Source of the DNA: Sweltsa coloradensis
Lineage: Eukaryota; Arthropoda; Insecta; Plecoptera; Chloroperlidae
Assembly (NCBI GenBank): GCA_024449915.1
Contig: JAMZAV010001829.1
Coordinates: 148,283-212,282 of the forward strand
Direction: 5' to 3'
Length of the DNA stretch: 64,000 nt
Position 1 is the stretch's first letter. Each line of letters opens with the position of its first letter. The translations under genes and the position numbers were made by a program. A model generated the notes under the pieces. The model ran no database searches and was not told the origin of the DNA. It worked only from the letters and a program-made list of their open reading frames with translations. Positions 46,202 through 56,504 of this stretch are shown in pieces.

Positions 46202-47146
46202 TTGCTTTACGTCTCATATTTATGCACTTTGGCTAATCGAGACGATGAGTAGTGATAGATGAGGATGAAGTATGAACAGAAGGGAGGAGGGGAAACCCGG
46301 TACCGGCACGTAGCCTACTCCTTTCGAAAAGTACCAAGGGGACCAACGGCTTAACGTCCCATCCGAAAGGACGGTGTAACTTTGACAGTCATATAGGTTC
46401 CTCCACTAGCAAAAAAAAAATCCGGATTGATATTTTTTCTGTATTTTTGTGTGTTTGTCAGCACGATTCCGGCTAAACCGATACTCCAATTGGGATGAAA
46501 TTTTCTGGAGGCCTTCGAAATCTCTAAACTTAGAACTGCCACGTTTTTTAGTGCAATCGAAAAATTATTTCCAATGAAAATCGCAATTTTCGATTTTTTT
46601 CGATTAAAAAAAATATCGACTTATAACACCAACATAATTAATCCGATTGTAATGATTTTTTCACAGAACCGTCATTTCATGAATTGATATATTCGTGAGA
46701 AATTAGAGCGTAATCGAAAAATTATTTCGCATGAAAATTGCAATTTTGTATTTTTTAAAATTTTTAACAAAATTTTGACGAATAACACCTACATTCTTTA
46801 TACGATTGTAATGATTTTTTCACAGAACCGTCATCTTATGAATTAATATATTCGTGTGAAATTTGAGCGCAATCAAAATATTATTTCTTATGATAATCGC
46901 AATTTTACAATTTTTTTGATTTTTAAAATTTCTTCGTTTTATAACACCCACATGCTATATCCGATTGTAATGATTTTTTTCACAGAACCTTAATTTTATG
47001 AATTTATATATTCGTGTGAAATTTGAGCGCAATCGAAAATTATTTCTCATGCAAATCGCAATTTTGTTACGCTTTTTTTTGTTTAAAAAAAATTACGCTC
47101 ATCATCCAACGACGCGCCTGAAAAAGCGTTTGCAAAGCTTCCTAGT
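46127..47146 (+). mobile_element. Helitron-like element, copy F, with nested family-V repeat
   Basis: The 5' end is TTGGATGAGCGTAGCAAAG at 46127 and the 3' end is ACGCGCCTGAAAAAGCGT hairpin plus TTCCTAG (CTAG 47143-47146). Four internal repeats of about 140 bp (AATGATTTTTTCACAGAACC) are visible between 46640 and 47090. The words TTTAATTG occur on both sides of the copy (46122-46129 overlapping the 5' end, and 47147-47154), which may be chance. A family-V repeat interrupts the 5' region at 46166-46411. Confidence 0.72.
46166..46411 (+). mobile_element. Family-V SINE-like repeat, copy 4, nested in copy F
   Basis: Starts with about six TTGA/GATT repeats, then GGATATTGCTTTACGTCTC and CTTTGGCTAATCGAGACG. 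Its 3' half differs from copies 1 and 2 and contains CGGCTTAACGTCCCATCCG. It splits the CTACACTGGAGAAAAAAATCC region seen intact in copies A and B. Confidence 0.75.
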
Positions 47147-47154
47147 TTAATTGT

Positions 47155-47889
47155 TACGGGCTGTACAGAGATGTGAAAAACATGCGAATAAAAATAATAA
47201 CACGAGGAGTAGGTAATCACAAAATATACAAAGTCAACAATAAAACAAAAATTGATACACACACATACGTAAAATTTTACAAACGACGTACCATGGACGA
47301 GATGATATTGCAATTTGCTATATAAACACACGTTGCATGCAAACTGAACCGAGTGAGTTCTTATAACTATTGATTTTGAACTCATTGCGATTTCTATTAT
47401 TTTTACATAATATTTTATAATGTTACACACCATGATCAACTTACAACAAAATCATTTCATGTGTCCGACTCTGACAGCGACCTTTTCTCACAAACAAATC
47501 TCCATTCGTTGTGTAATAAAATACTATGCCCCAAACAGAATAAAATGTATTCATGTTATAATATAATAATAATGTTATAACTGGTCTGATGACTGATTAC
47601 CTGACTTTTTTTTATATTTACACCTATTCTATGAATATACTAAAATAATACTATAATACACTTTTACCTCACAATGTTGATAATCAAGTAATATACAAAC
47701 ATACAAAAACAACAATCAAGTACCGGCATTCAAATATATATTAGGCAGTTGCACATGCAGTAACGACAATCAGCTGCCCTTGTCTTACTGGGTCTCGTCG
47801 CTTTACGTGTTGTGTTACACATTGAGATAAAACAATGCGGCGCTGCGACTGCGACTCTGTGACCTTGGCATGATGTCCGTAGAGCGCCC
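47155..47889. other. Unassigned AT-rich DNA
   Basis: No supported gene, RNA or element end. The minus-strand open frame at 47083-47439 is Cys/Phe/Ile-rich without recognisable domains and partly overlaps the Helitron-like copy. Confidence 0.5.
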
Positions 47890-47895
47890 GGGGGG

Positions 47896-48165
47896 GTGGG
47901 GCACTCTCTTGTTATCAACTTAGAGATTTGCTCGCAATATAAAACATTGCACTTGTTCTGTAAATTATTACTAGCTCTGTGTGGAGATGTAGCCCTTAAT
48001 CCTGGACCTATGTCAAATACTATCGGGTCAATTAAAAAATGTTTTATGTTTGAATCTAAGGGCCACAAAAACCAGTTATTTGTGAAATGTGACTCGTGTA
48101 CAAACATGGCGCATCGACCTTGTGTAAACATAAAAACATCTGTGTACAAGAGAATAACGAGTTGA
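47896..48165 (+). pseudogene. LINE ORF start: 2A-like motif plus PHD-like zinc finger
   Basis: The frame includes LLLALCGDVALNPGP with the PGP at 48001-48009, the shape of a ribosome-skipping 2A peptide but with Ala in place of the usual Glu. It is followed by a cysteine/histidine cluster, KCDSCTNMAHRPCVN, resembling the second half of a PHD finger as in CR1-type ORFs. The first Cys pair is partly lost (KKCFMF). The start codon is uncertain; an in-frame GTG opens the frame and the first ATG after the 2A lies at 48010. The frame ends at 48165 in a stop where the parent ORF should continue. Confidence 0.7.
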
Positions 48166-48232
48166 GTGAGTAAATGGAGTTGTTGGCCCTGCTCACTACC
48201 AGCCTTCTCGAGCTCCTTTGCCCTGGTACTGA

Positions 48233-48758
48233 GGCTGCGTTCCAATGCTTCTTTGCCCTGCTAGCCACTACCGTCTAGCCACTAACCTGCTAACTGCTAC
48301 CTACTTACACCTTTGGGCATACACTTTTGAAGTCTACCTACTGTGGCTACTCACAGCTTCCTAAACAGATAGAAAAGTCATCAACAACCCTAACAATAAA
48401 CATAAACAATAAACAAACCCTAACCTCACTTTTCACATGAAACCATTGAAAAGAATGCTTGACTGGATGTAAGTATTTGTATTTGCTGTTATAATCAATT
48501 TACTATCGTAATATCATCAATTCATAATACTTAACTCCCTAAGTAGCTTCTAGTTGTAGGTTTGTGGCTGCGAAATTACTGGCCGCCATTTTGCTAGCAG
48601 GCTAGTGGGCTTCGTAGTGTACACTTTCGCCTGCTCTCTGCTGTCCACTAGCCTGCTAGCCAAATCGGAGCTTTGGTCGCCTGCTAGTCACTTCACTTCC
48701 GGTAAATGAGTCCACTACGCAGTAGACTAGCGTAAAAATGAAGCATTGGAACGCAGCC
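48233..48758. mobile_element. MITE with GGCTGCGTTCCAATGC termini and 3-bp TSD
   Basis: Ends GGCTGCGTTCCAATGCTTC and its complement are perfect inverted repeats of about 19 bp. TGA flanks both sides (48230-48232 and 48759-48761). Removing the element and one TGA restores the LINE frame CPGTESDSQLPFSSDQDTIN. The 3-bp duplication and TIR resemble PIF/Harbinger-type MITEs, though TGA is not the usual TWA. The interior has many CTAGC(C) repeats. Confidence 0.85.
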
Positions 48759-48819
48759 TGAGAGTGATTCACAACTTCCATTCTCTAGTGACCAGGACAC
48801 AATAAATAATAAACAGTTG

Positions 48820-49009
48820 ACATTGTTATCTTTCAATGCCAGAAGCATGGCCAGAAGTTTAAAAAAAACAAGCGAAAACCAGACATTGAGGCCTGGATAG
48901 TTTCTCATAACCCTGCAATAATTGACGTGTGCGAAACCTGGCTTGACGACTCTATTCGTGATGGTGAAGTAATCCCAGATGGATACACTGTCTTCAGGAA
49001 GGATCGTGC
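48820..49009 (+). pseudogene. LINE endonuclease, N-terminal part
   Basis: Reads TLLSFNARSMARS, then (after a one-base shift in an A run near 48865) KRKPDIEAWIVSHNP and IIDVCETWLDDSI, ending FRKDRA at the Gypsy insertion. The N in FNARSM and the E in ETWL are the metal-binding Asn and Glu of AP-like endonucleases, which nick target DNA for target-primed reverse transcription. Confidence 0.8.
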
Positions 49010-49104
49010 TGTTGTATGCTCCCGCTTCCCGGAAGCGCTCTCTAACTTGACTAGATACTAGTGTTGCTAACTGACTAGTGTAGTAGTTTTGATGTCGACC
49101 GTAT

Positions 49105-51237
49105 CAAGGATACTATTATACACTTCGTTGGGGAAGATAAGTTTCTTATAGGAACAAGGCGGTGGAAGTATTGTTACCTGACTAGTGCAAAAAGTGAAGG
49201 CCTACGCATCTTTAGTTCGGAGTAGTTACTATCACGTCCGGTTACATGAACGGTCGATATGGAAGGTCTCTTTTCATACTATTGCTAATTTTTAGTGGCA
49301 ATATTCAATTTATTAACTTCTAGAGGCACTTTTGGATGAAACATAATTTATTTACAAAATATAAAGATGACCACACTTCAGTTCTATTTTATTTCTACGT
49401 CGAAATATATTAAATACAAACACAAAAATACATGCAGAAAAGATAATGATTTTTTAATCTTCAATGACATCAAAGTGCAGTTATGCAAGTTTTTTCTCGA
49501 CGCAATTATTGCACATATTGGTCCAGGAATACCCTAATAAAGTGCAACAAATCAAAGAACATTGTTGTATTAACAACAACACTTGTTGTATTACATAAAT
49601 TAAATGTGTATTATAAATAATATTATTATAAATGCTAAACACCTGCAGTACCTACCTTTGTAGATTGATTGTTAAATTACTGGTTTTGAAGTGCAGATAC
49701 AATAGCGCGTCCTAAGTTTATTTTTAAGTGTAGTAGAAACTCACCCTTTATTATTATATTATAATTTAAATGTCTATTTATTGGATTTTTGTTAATCTGG
49801 TGTGTACTGTAAGGAATTACGAAATACGACTGTTTTTACGACCCTGGTACCCGTTCATAATTGGTCTTTAGTGGGTTTCCCGGGTGGTGATAAGAAATAA
49901 TCGAGTGGATTGTCTTACGAAATACTAAAATACGCTCTCATTAATAGTAAATTATTGCATTGGCATAAATCTTTAGGTAATGCTGTAATATAATATTAAT
50001 GAGTTGTTGGTTTGAAGGAAATTGGTATTTTAATCACATCTCCGTGTTGTAAAGAGCGAAGCAGCCTGTGCTAACATACATAGGTATTTACATAATAGAA
50101 GGGTTTAAATTTAAAAGTTTGTAAATATAGTAATTATTATTCCAAAAACAACGTTTTCATCACAGCAATACGAACGTCTTTATTTTAAATAACTATTGCA
50201 AAACATTTATTGTATCCAGAATTAGTCATTATTCATTTAAAATTATTTTCAGGCGCATTAATGATCGTGTTCTCACATACTACTTACTTTTGCGTTAGAG
50301 AACCAGAAGTAATAAGTTTATAAAGTGGTTGAGGAGCGTCGATCTCAACGAGTGCCGAGAATTGCACATTGTTAATAATTTATTAAGCTTACTGGTGTTG
50401 ACAGCACAGTGGATCGAGTCTCCAGATATTCATTTGATCGAAAAAAATTGTGTATCTCGTAGTCACCATCTCGTTTTATATTGTACATCTCGTAGTCACC
50501 ATCTCATATTGTATTGTACATCTCGTAGTCAAAGCATCTTGTATTGTATTGTACATCTCGTAGGCAAAGCATCTTGTATTGTATTGTACATCTCGTAGTC
50601 ACCATCTTGGTTGTAGACGAAGATGAATGCGTCGTTTACAATGTGACGCCGAGTAAGTAACCAAACTTTGTGGGTGGGTACGAGATATTCATTGTAAAAG
50701 AGGTAGATGGTAAGCAATTTACATATTAGAGTCAAAGACGGTCAGGCTTGACAAATGGTTTGGCAAAGGAAGTGTAGGGCCTAGACTATACAGTCCTTGG
50801 GTTTGTCTACAAGTAGCACATTATAGGCCTACTTACCAAACTGTATGCTGGCGTGAAGAAACAAAGTTGTAGTTTTGCTTAAAATAGTTTTATCGCTAGT
50901 CTAACTCCAAACGAAACGTATTATATTATCATTGGCCTAACTCACAGAGAAATTTTCATCGAGATGCCATGCTTGAAACATGCCTGTTCAAAAACAATTG
51001 ATGTTTAAAAAAACACTGCCCATTTGATGTTTAAATAAAACACCGCCTTTTTATTGGAATTATTTGAAATAAACATGTTGTCTAGTGCTAACTGCGCACG
51101 CGCAACACACACGGCGCTATCTATTGCTAACAATTGAAAACATAGTTCACAAGTGCGGTAAGCATACGCCATCTCCGGGAGGGAGTAGGTACTACTTGGA
51201 CTTCCACCGACTCTCAGCACTGGCTTTCATACTGGTG
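49105..51237. mobile_element. 2.1-kb unidentified insertion in the 5' LTR, 6-bp TSD
   Basis: CCGTAT precedes it (49099-49104) and follows it (51238-51243), while the 3' LTR has one copy. The ends CAAGGATACTATT and ...TTCATACTGGTG share at best a weak inverse (CA..AGTAT). No coding region is recognised. A tandem repeat lies at 50440-50610. The family is unknown; a 6-bp duplication is seen with some DNA transposons and retroelements. Confidence 0.85.
50440..50610 (+). repeat. Short tandem repeat, about 35-39-bp units
   Basis: ATCTCGTAGTCACCATCT or AGGCAAAGCATCTTG followed by TATTGTATTGTAC recurs about four to five times. The frame with CTSRSHHLILY repeats is its translation. Confidence 0.8.
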
Positions 51238-51458
51238 CCGTATGTCCGGTTCTGAATAAAACTGACGTAATGACAGACTAGTTGGCTAAAACAGTGTACA
51301 GTGATTAATTAGTATGTAATCCAGGTAGAACACCTCGTCCCTGGGATACTACATTGGCGACGGAGGGTAAATTAATGCATTCGACATCTGAAAAGAAGGT
51401 AGGAAGGTAGTTATATTAACAGTTTGCATAGGCCTAGACCACCCGGAATTGTTCAATC

Positions 51459-52093
51459 ATGTCCGGTGAAAACGGCGTGCAGCCTTTCGACTGCTCAGGT
51501 GACCAGACAACAGTGGGACAACGCTGGACGCGTTGGCTTAGGGGATTTGAATATTATGCAGAAAGTGCTAATATTAAAGACCCTCAGAGAAGAAGGCAAC
51601 GTTTGTGCATAAAGCAGGTCTGGATGTACAGGACGTGTATCACAGTCTGCCAGCGGCAGGGGCAGATGGAGGTTCCAATGTTTATTTGGATGCTGTCGCA
51701 GCGTTGACTGTGAAGTTCACACCTAGGAGTAATATTCCTTACGAAAGGATCAAGTTCCGTGCACTTAGCCAACAAGAGGGTGAGTCTATTGATAAGTTTG
51801 AAGTTAGGTTAAGGCGCCAGGCTCTTCACTGTGGGTTTGACACACTCATAGATGAACACCTGCGTGACCAAATATTGGACAAAGTTTTTTCTAAGCAACT
51901 CAAGAGAAAACTTATTGAAATAGGTCCAGATATGACCCTACAGTCTGTGTTGGACACATCTCGATCTTGGGAGGATGCCAACCAGCGCGAGCTAGGACTG
52001 GAGCAGGTAAGCTCAGGCCTAGGGCTAGGTCTGCCTGACAAGCAAGCTGTAGTGAACAAGGTAAGCCTAGGCCTAGATAGGTCAAGAAAATAA
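51459..52093 (+). pseudogene. Gypsy gag (capsid part), one frameshift
   Basis: Begins MSGENGVQPFDCSG and reads a helical capsid region with WTRWLRGFEYYAES. A shift near 51605 moves the frame to one with IPYERIKFRALSQQEGESI, FEVRLRRQALHCGF and LRDQILDKVFS. This is the usual Ty3 capsid pattern of a retro-gag domain. It ends at 52093 just before the zinc knuckles. It would assemble the cytoplasmic particle that packages element RNA. Confidence 0.82.
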
Positions 52094-52779
52094 AATGCTT
52101 TGCATGTGGCTATGTGGGACACATGAAAGGTAGTGATGGGTGTCCAGCAAAGAACAAAGAATGCCATCTGTGTCATCAGATTGGGCACTTTGGAGCTTGC
52201 TGTAGGAAGAAAAGTAAACAAAAAGGGGAACGCACTAAAGGAAACACAGGGAAAAAAGAGAAAAGCAAGGTTAGACAAGTTAATGTCGATTCAAATACAG
52301 ACGACGAGTCGGAAGATCGCCGCGACTATGCTTTCGGAGTGACCAGAGTTAACCAGCTGAACGGTTCTTTTGACCTATTGAAAGTCAAGGTGGGTGGAAT
52401 TGGTTTGGAGGTTATGGTTGACTCAGGAGCTACATGTAATGTAGTAGATGAAGAAACGTGGACTCGCTTAAAGGAAAAAAAAGTTGACTGCTGCTCTTCA
52501 TTATCTAGTAAGGCACTCTTTCCATATGGTAGTAAAACCCCCCTGACTGTCCTGGGTAAATTCCAAGCAGATGTAGAGGTAAGACCCGGTCCGAAGGTAA
52601 GCGCTTTGTTCTACGTAATCAAAGGCAAGGGTGTGCCACTTCTTGGGAAAGAGACTGCAATAAAACTAGGAGTTTTGAAGATAGGCCTGCAAGTGAATCA
52701 GATCGAAAGGCCTCATAAGCCTAAGGCTGGATTGGGAAAGTTGAAAGATTTTCAAATGAAAATTCCCATTAAACCATGA
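52090..52779 (+). pseudogene. Gypsy nucleocapsid zinc knuckles and aspartic protease
   Basis: CFACGYVGHMKGSDGC and CHLCHQIGHFGACC are two CCHC-like knuckles (52096-52200). A basic linker leads to the protease core with MVDSGATCN (catalytic Asp at 52420-52422) and, 70 residues on, the flap-side VPLLGKETA. The frame stops at 52779, two bases before the RT frame opens at 52781, so a frameshift or programmed slip would be needed to read on. Sequence is otherwise well preserved. Confidence 0.88.
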
Positions 52780-52780
52780 T

Positions 52781-53990
52781 GTGAAACCAGTGTACCAACC
52801 ATTGAGAAGAGTTCCTGTGCCCCTTCAAAGAATACTAGAAACTAAACTTCAAGAGTTGGAAGACCAAGATATCATTGAGAAGATTGATGGCCCATCGCAG
52901 TGGTCCTCGCAGCTCGTGGTCGTCCCTAAGGGTAATGGAGATGTCAGGATTTGCGTTGACATGCGTCAGGCAAATACTGCGGTGGAAAGAGAGAAACATC
53001 ACATACCAAGTTTTGATGAGGTACTCCCTGATCTAAGGGACAGTAAATTCTTTAGTAAACTTGATATTGACAGCGCTTTTCACCAAATTGAATTGATCCC
53101 AGAATCAATAAGAGAGATAACAACCTGTGAACATTTTCATATGTACCTGTATGGAAGAGATACTTTCGACCTGATCACCGACAATAAGCCCATCGAATGC
53201 ATATTGTCACCAAAAGGTAAACCATGTGCTAGGATAGAGCGATGGATGTTAAGATTACAATCCTATAACTATCACATTGTACATCGCCCTGGAAAGTCTA
53301 ATATTGCTGACCCATTATCTAGGCTGTTGGATCCGGGAAAATGTAAGACAACTTTTGATGCTGAAGGTGAGAAATGTCTTCAAATCATAGTTCAGTCATC
53401 AACACCAGTAGCACTAAGATTGGAGGATATCGAAGATGCTTTTGAAACTGATATGGAGCTTCAGTCTGTATCTCGTAGTCTCGAATCGGGTTCTTGGAGT
53501 GATGACTCGAGCAAACCATTTCATGCATTTGCCACTGAACTGAGCAAGGTAGGAAATATCATCTTGCGTGGAAATCGTTTGATAATGCCAGTTGCTCTCA
53601 GGCATCAAACCATGGAATTGGCCCACGAGGGTCATCCGGGAATGTCAGTAATGAAGCAAAGATTACGATCTAAGGTATGGTGGCCGGGGATTGATAGGGA
53701 ATGTGAGACATTTGTCAAGACTTGTCATGGTTGCCAGCTTGTCACTGCACCTGATGTTCCGGAGCCTATTCGTACAACATCACTGCCAAGCCGCCCTTGG
53801 CAAGACATAGCTGTAGATTTTCTAGGACCCCTACCATCAGGACATTACTTACTAGTCACTATTGACTACTACAGTAGATTCTTTGAAGTGGACATCATGA
53901 AGTCCATTACCGCTGAGAAAACAATCGAGAAACTTAAACCGATTTTTGCTAGGTTTGGTTTACCTTCATCCATTAGGTCAGATAAATGTG
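52781..53990 (+). pseudogene. Gypsy RT/RNase H/integrase with the RT palm deleted
   Basis: The RT fingers are present (VPVPLQRILETKLQELEDQ, WSSQLVVVPKG, VRICVDMRQAN) and motif A reads FSKLDIDSAFHQIEL. At about 53125 the sequence jumps from SIREITT straight to CEHFHMYLYGRD, which belongs to RNase H. The YxDD motif, thumb and first RNase H residues are gone, yet the frame stays open. RNase H ends with ITDNKPIE and HIVHRPGKSNIADPLSR. Integrase has the HHCC finger (HEGHPGMS ... CHGCQ) and first catalytic Asp in VDFLGPLPS. A frameshift lies near 53985 within SDK. RT activity is impossible. Confidence 0.9.
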
Positions 53991-54799
53991 CACCCAACTT
54001 GCCAGTGAAGAGTTCAAGAAATACTGCGGAGAAAATAATATTGATCTACGTTTCACAACACCGTTGTGGCCGCAGGCTAACGGGGAGGTGGAGCGCCAAA
54101 ATCGTTCTTTGTTAAAACGTCTGCGTATTGCACAAGCAACAGGACAAGATTGGAAAGAAATTCTACTTCAGTATCTAATTTTATACCGTAATACTTCGCA
54201 TTGTACTACAGGCGTAAGCCCTGCGAACTTCTTTACCGTAGGAAAATCCGAGACAAGTTACCAACTTGGGAGGCAAAAACAGTGGATGATGGTGAAATCA
54301 GAGACCGGGACCTTGAAAGGAAATGGAAAGGGAAGGAATATGCAGATAAATCACGACGCGCTAAGGAAAGTGTGATAGTGGAAGGAGATTATGTTTTGAT
54401 GAAGCAAAACAAAACTAACAAACTAATACTCCCTACTGTCCTACCCCTACCCAAGTAGTGTCAAAGAACGGGAACAGTATTACCGTTCAAACTCCTGACC
54501 GTGCCCGCTATACCCGGAACTCTACCCATTTTAAGAGGTTCCATACCAGAGATTCCCACTCTGGTTCCCTACCTGAAATTCCTTCTGAGCCTAATAACAA
54601 GGCTCTACAAAATGGAGATGTGCAGAACCATGGGACGCAGGAGGTCGTTCGAGCTGACGTTCCGCCCGAGAGCCCAAGATCCACCGGTCCAGGTGAAACC
54701 CAGGCCGCAGAGGGAACGAAGATTGCCTATACGTTACCAAGACTAAGCAAAGACAATTCTTATACTCTGTGGTTTCATTTGATTACATTTAGAACTTGA
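53986..54799 (+). pseudogene. Gypsy integrase C-terminal half and tail
   Basis: Continues after a frameshift with QLASEEFKKYC, WPQANGEVERQNRSL (catalytic Glu) and YRNTSHCTTGVSPANFF. Further shifts near 54230 and 54450 lead to EGDYVLMKQNKTNK, a typical integrase C-terminal SH3-like strand. The tail has YTRNSTHFKRF and Pro/Glu-rich sequence and ends at 54799. About 100 bp of AT-rich DNA and a purine tract separate it from the 3' LTR. Confidence 0.85.
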
Positions 54800-54901
54800 T
54801 TGACATTCTTCATAAATTCATTATGTACTAGTTATTCTATTTTCAACTATATATTTGATACTCTTATTTGTATTACTATTTTAATTGTTGTAAAGAGGGA
54901 T

Positions 54902-55104
54902 TGTTGTATGCTCCCGCTTCCCGGAAGCGCTCTCTAACTTGACTAGATACTAGTGTTGCTAACTGACTAGTGTAGTAGTTTGATGTCGACCGTATGTCCG
55001 GTTCTGAATAAAACTGACGTAATGACAGACTAGTTGGCTAAACAGTGTACAGTGATTAATTAGTATGTAATCCAGGTAGAACACCTCGTCCCTGGGATAC
55101 TACA
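54902..55104 (+). repeat. Gypsy 3' LTR, intact
   Basis: 203 bp from TGTTGTATGC to GGATACTACA, with AATAAA at about 55007. Nearly identical to the combined halves of the 5' LTR (small indels such as TTTT/TTT and AAAA/AAA), so the insertion is fairly young relative to the LINE. Confidence 0.95.
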
Positions 55105-55217
55105 CGTGCCACTTCGTCTCATGGGGGCGTTTTTGCTTGCAATTCGTCCAGAATATTCACCAGTTAGAAACAGGATTCTGGAAAGGGAGCTAGCGGAAAT
55201 TGTGTGGGCTGAAGTAA

Positions 55218-55987
55218 CTAGGAAAACGCTTAAGTCCCGCCGCGTTGTTGGATGAGCGTAATTGGTGCATTGAGTTGTTAGGTGTTATGCGGATTTTCTG
55301 TTGTACTGTGAAAAAATCATTACTTAGTTGATTTTTTTAAAATTAATTTAAATTAAATAAAAAATAAACTTTAATTTTTTTTTTTAATTATTCGTAATTT
55401 AAAAAAAGAAAAAAATCGTAAAATTTCGATTTTCATAACAAATAATTTTTCGATTGCGCTCAGATTTCACACGAATATATAAATTCATAAAATTAAGGTT
55501 CTGTGAAAAAATCATTACGATCGGATAAAGCATGTAGGTGCTATAAGCCAAAGAAATTTGAAAATCAAAAAAATTCCAAAAATTGCGATTTTTTAAAGAA
55601 TTTATCTTTCGATAAAGCTCAAAATTCACACGAATATATCAATTCATAAAATAAAGGTTGTGTAAAAAAATTATTACAATCGGACAAAGCATGCAGGTGT
55701 TATAAATCGAAGAATTTTGTTAAAAATCGAAAAAAATCGTAAAATTGCGATTTTCATGAGAAATAATTTTTCGATCGATTTTTCCCCCCGTGCAGTTCTC
55801 TTCGTTCAGAGATTTCATAGACCTCCATAAAATTTCATCGCAATGGAGTATTGGTTTAGCCGGAATCGTGTTCACAGAACACAAAAATACAAAAAAAAAA
55901 AGAAAAAAAAAGAAAAAAAAAACATTCCGGATTTTTTCTCCAGTGTAGTGAAATAGAATCTTCGCTTCGCTCGCTACGCTCATCCAA
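55218..55987 (-). mobile_element. Helitron-like element, copy C, with reconstructable empty site
   Basis: On the minus strand it starts TTGGATGAGCGTAGCGAGCG (55987) and ends with the AACGCG..AAGCGTT hairpin and TTTTCCTAG (CTAG 55218-55221). Flanks GAAGTAA and CTATTGG join to give the LINE frame EVTIGSDKVLIGSAYRAPN without gain or loss of bases, so there is no target duplication apart from an ambiguous CTA. An A/G-rich tract lies at 55890-55922. Confidence 0.85.
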
Positions 55988-56075
55988 CTATTGGTTCTGA
56001 CAAGGTACTGATTGGATCAGCTTACAGAGCACCTAATGCATCAAAGGCAGTATAAATGATAGTTTACTATCCTCA

Positions 56076-56504
56076 TTGCGCTTAGCACAAGATTTTCAAG
56101 ATGACTACAAAGCAGTTGTCCTTACAGGGGACTTTAACCTTGACATTACCTGGTCTTTAGGCAATGCAGCCACCCCTAACAACACTCTTGCTAACCATTT
56201 CCTAACCGCTTTTCTACAACTATCCCTTAAACAGCTGGTTCCTGAAGCTACTCGGATAGTAAATGGCTCACGAAGATTAATAGACCTCCTATTATGCAAC
56301 AACCCTTCAGTGTTAGCTTTGACTGAAGTCATACCTGGAGTTAGCGATCACTTGGCCATAAAATCGCAATTAATAATTCCTACAATCAAGCATAAGAAAC
56401 TAACCAAGACTGTTCTTAACTTCAATAATGCCAATTGGGATGCTCTTAAAGACGATTTTCAAGCAAAACTACCAACCATAATTGATAATGAAACCATTGA
56501 ATAA
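56076..56504 (+). pseudogene. LINE endonuclease, C-terminal part
   Basis: VLTGDFNLDITW contains the GDFN catalytic motif of AP-like endonucleases, and GVSDHLAIKSQL contains the SDH motif. Between them RLIDLLLCNNP corresponds to the usual IDL(I/V)L strand. The frame ends at 56504 with a stop, and the linker continues in another frame. Confidence 0.85.

Larger units (their letters stand above)
49010..51353 (+). repeat. Gypsy 5' LTR, split by a 2.1-kb insertion
   Basis: The parts 49010-49104 and 51238-51353 together match the 203-bp 3' LTR. The only difference at the junction is the duplicated CCGTAT created by the insertion. The LTR contains AATAAA near 51256, a likely poly(A) signal. Confidence 0.9.
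49010..55104 (+). mobile_element. Gypsy (Ty3-like) LTR retrotransposon with 5-bp TSD, internally deleted
   Basis: Both LTRs start TGTTGTATGCTCCCG and end GGGATACTACA. The 3' LTR is 203 bp (54902-55104). The 5' LTR lies at 49010-49104 plus 51238-51353, split by an unrelated insertion. CGTGC flanks the element at 49005-49009 and 55105-55109. A primer-binding-site-like TTGGCGACGGAGGG follows the 5' LTR, and a purine tract AAAGAGGGA precedes the 3' LTR. Internal order is gag, protease, RT, RNase H, integrase. Frameshifts in gag and integrase and a large in-frame deletion in RT make it non-autonomous. It interrupts the LINE endonuclease domain. Confidence 0.93.

Noticed and set aside
46122..47154. 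TTTAATTG on both sides of Helitron-like copy F as an 8-bp target duplication
   Set aside because: It overlaps the conserved 5' end, and copies A, B and C show no duplication; probably chance in AT-rich DNA.
47083..47439. 118-codon minus-strand frame
   Set aside because: Overlaps a Helitron-like copy, composition typical of AT-rich non-coding DNA, no motif.
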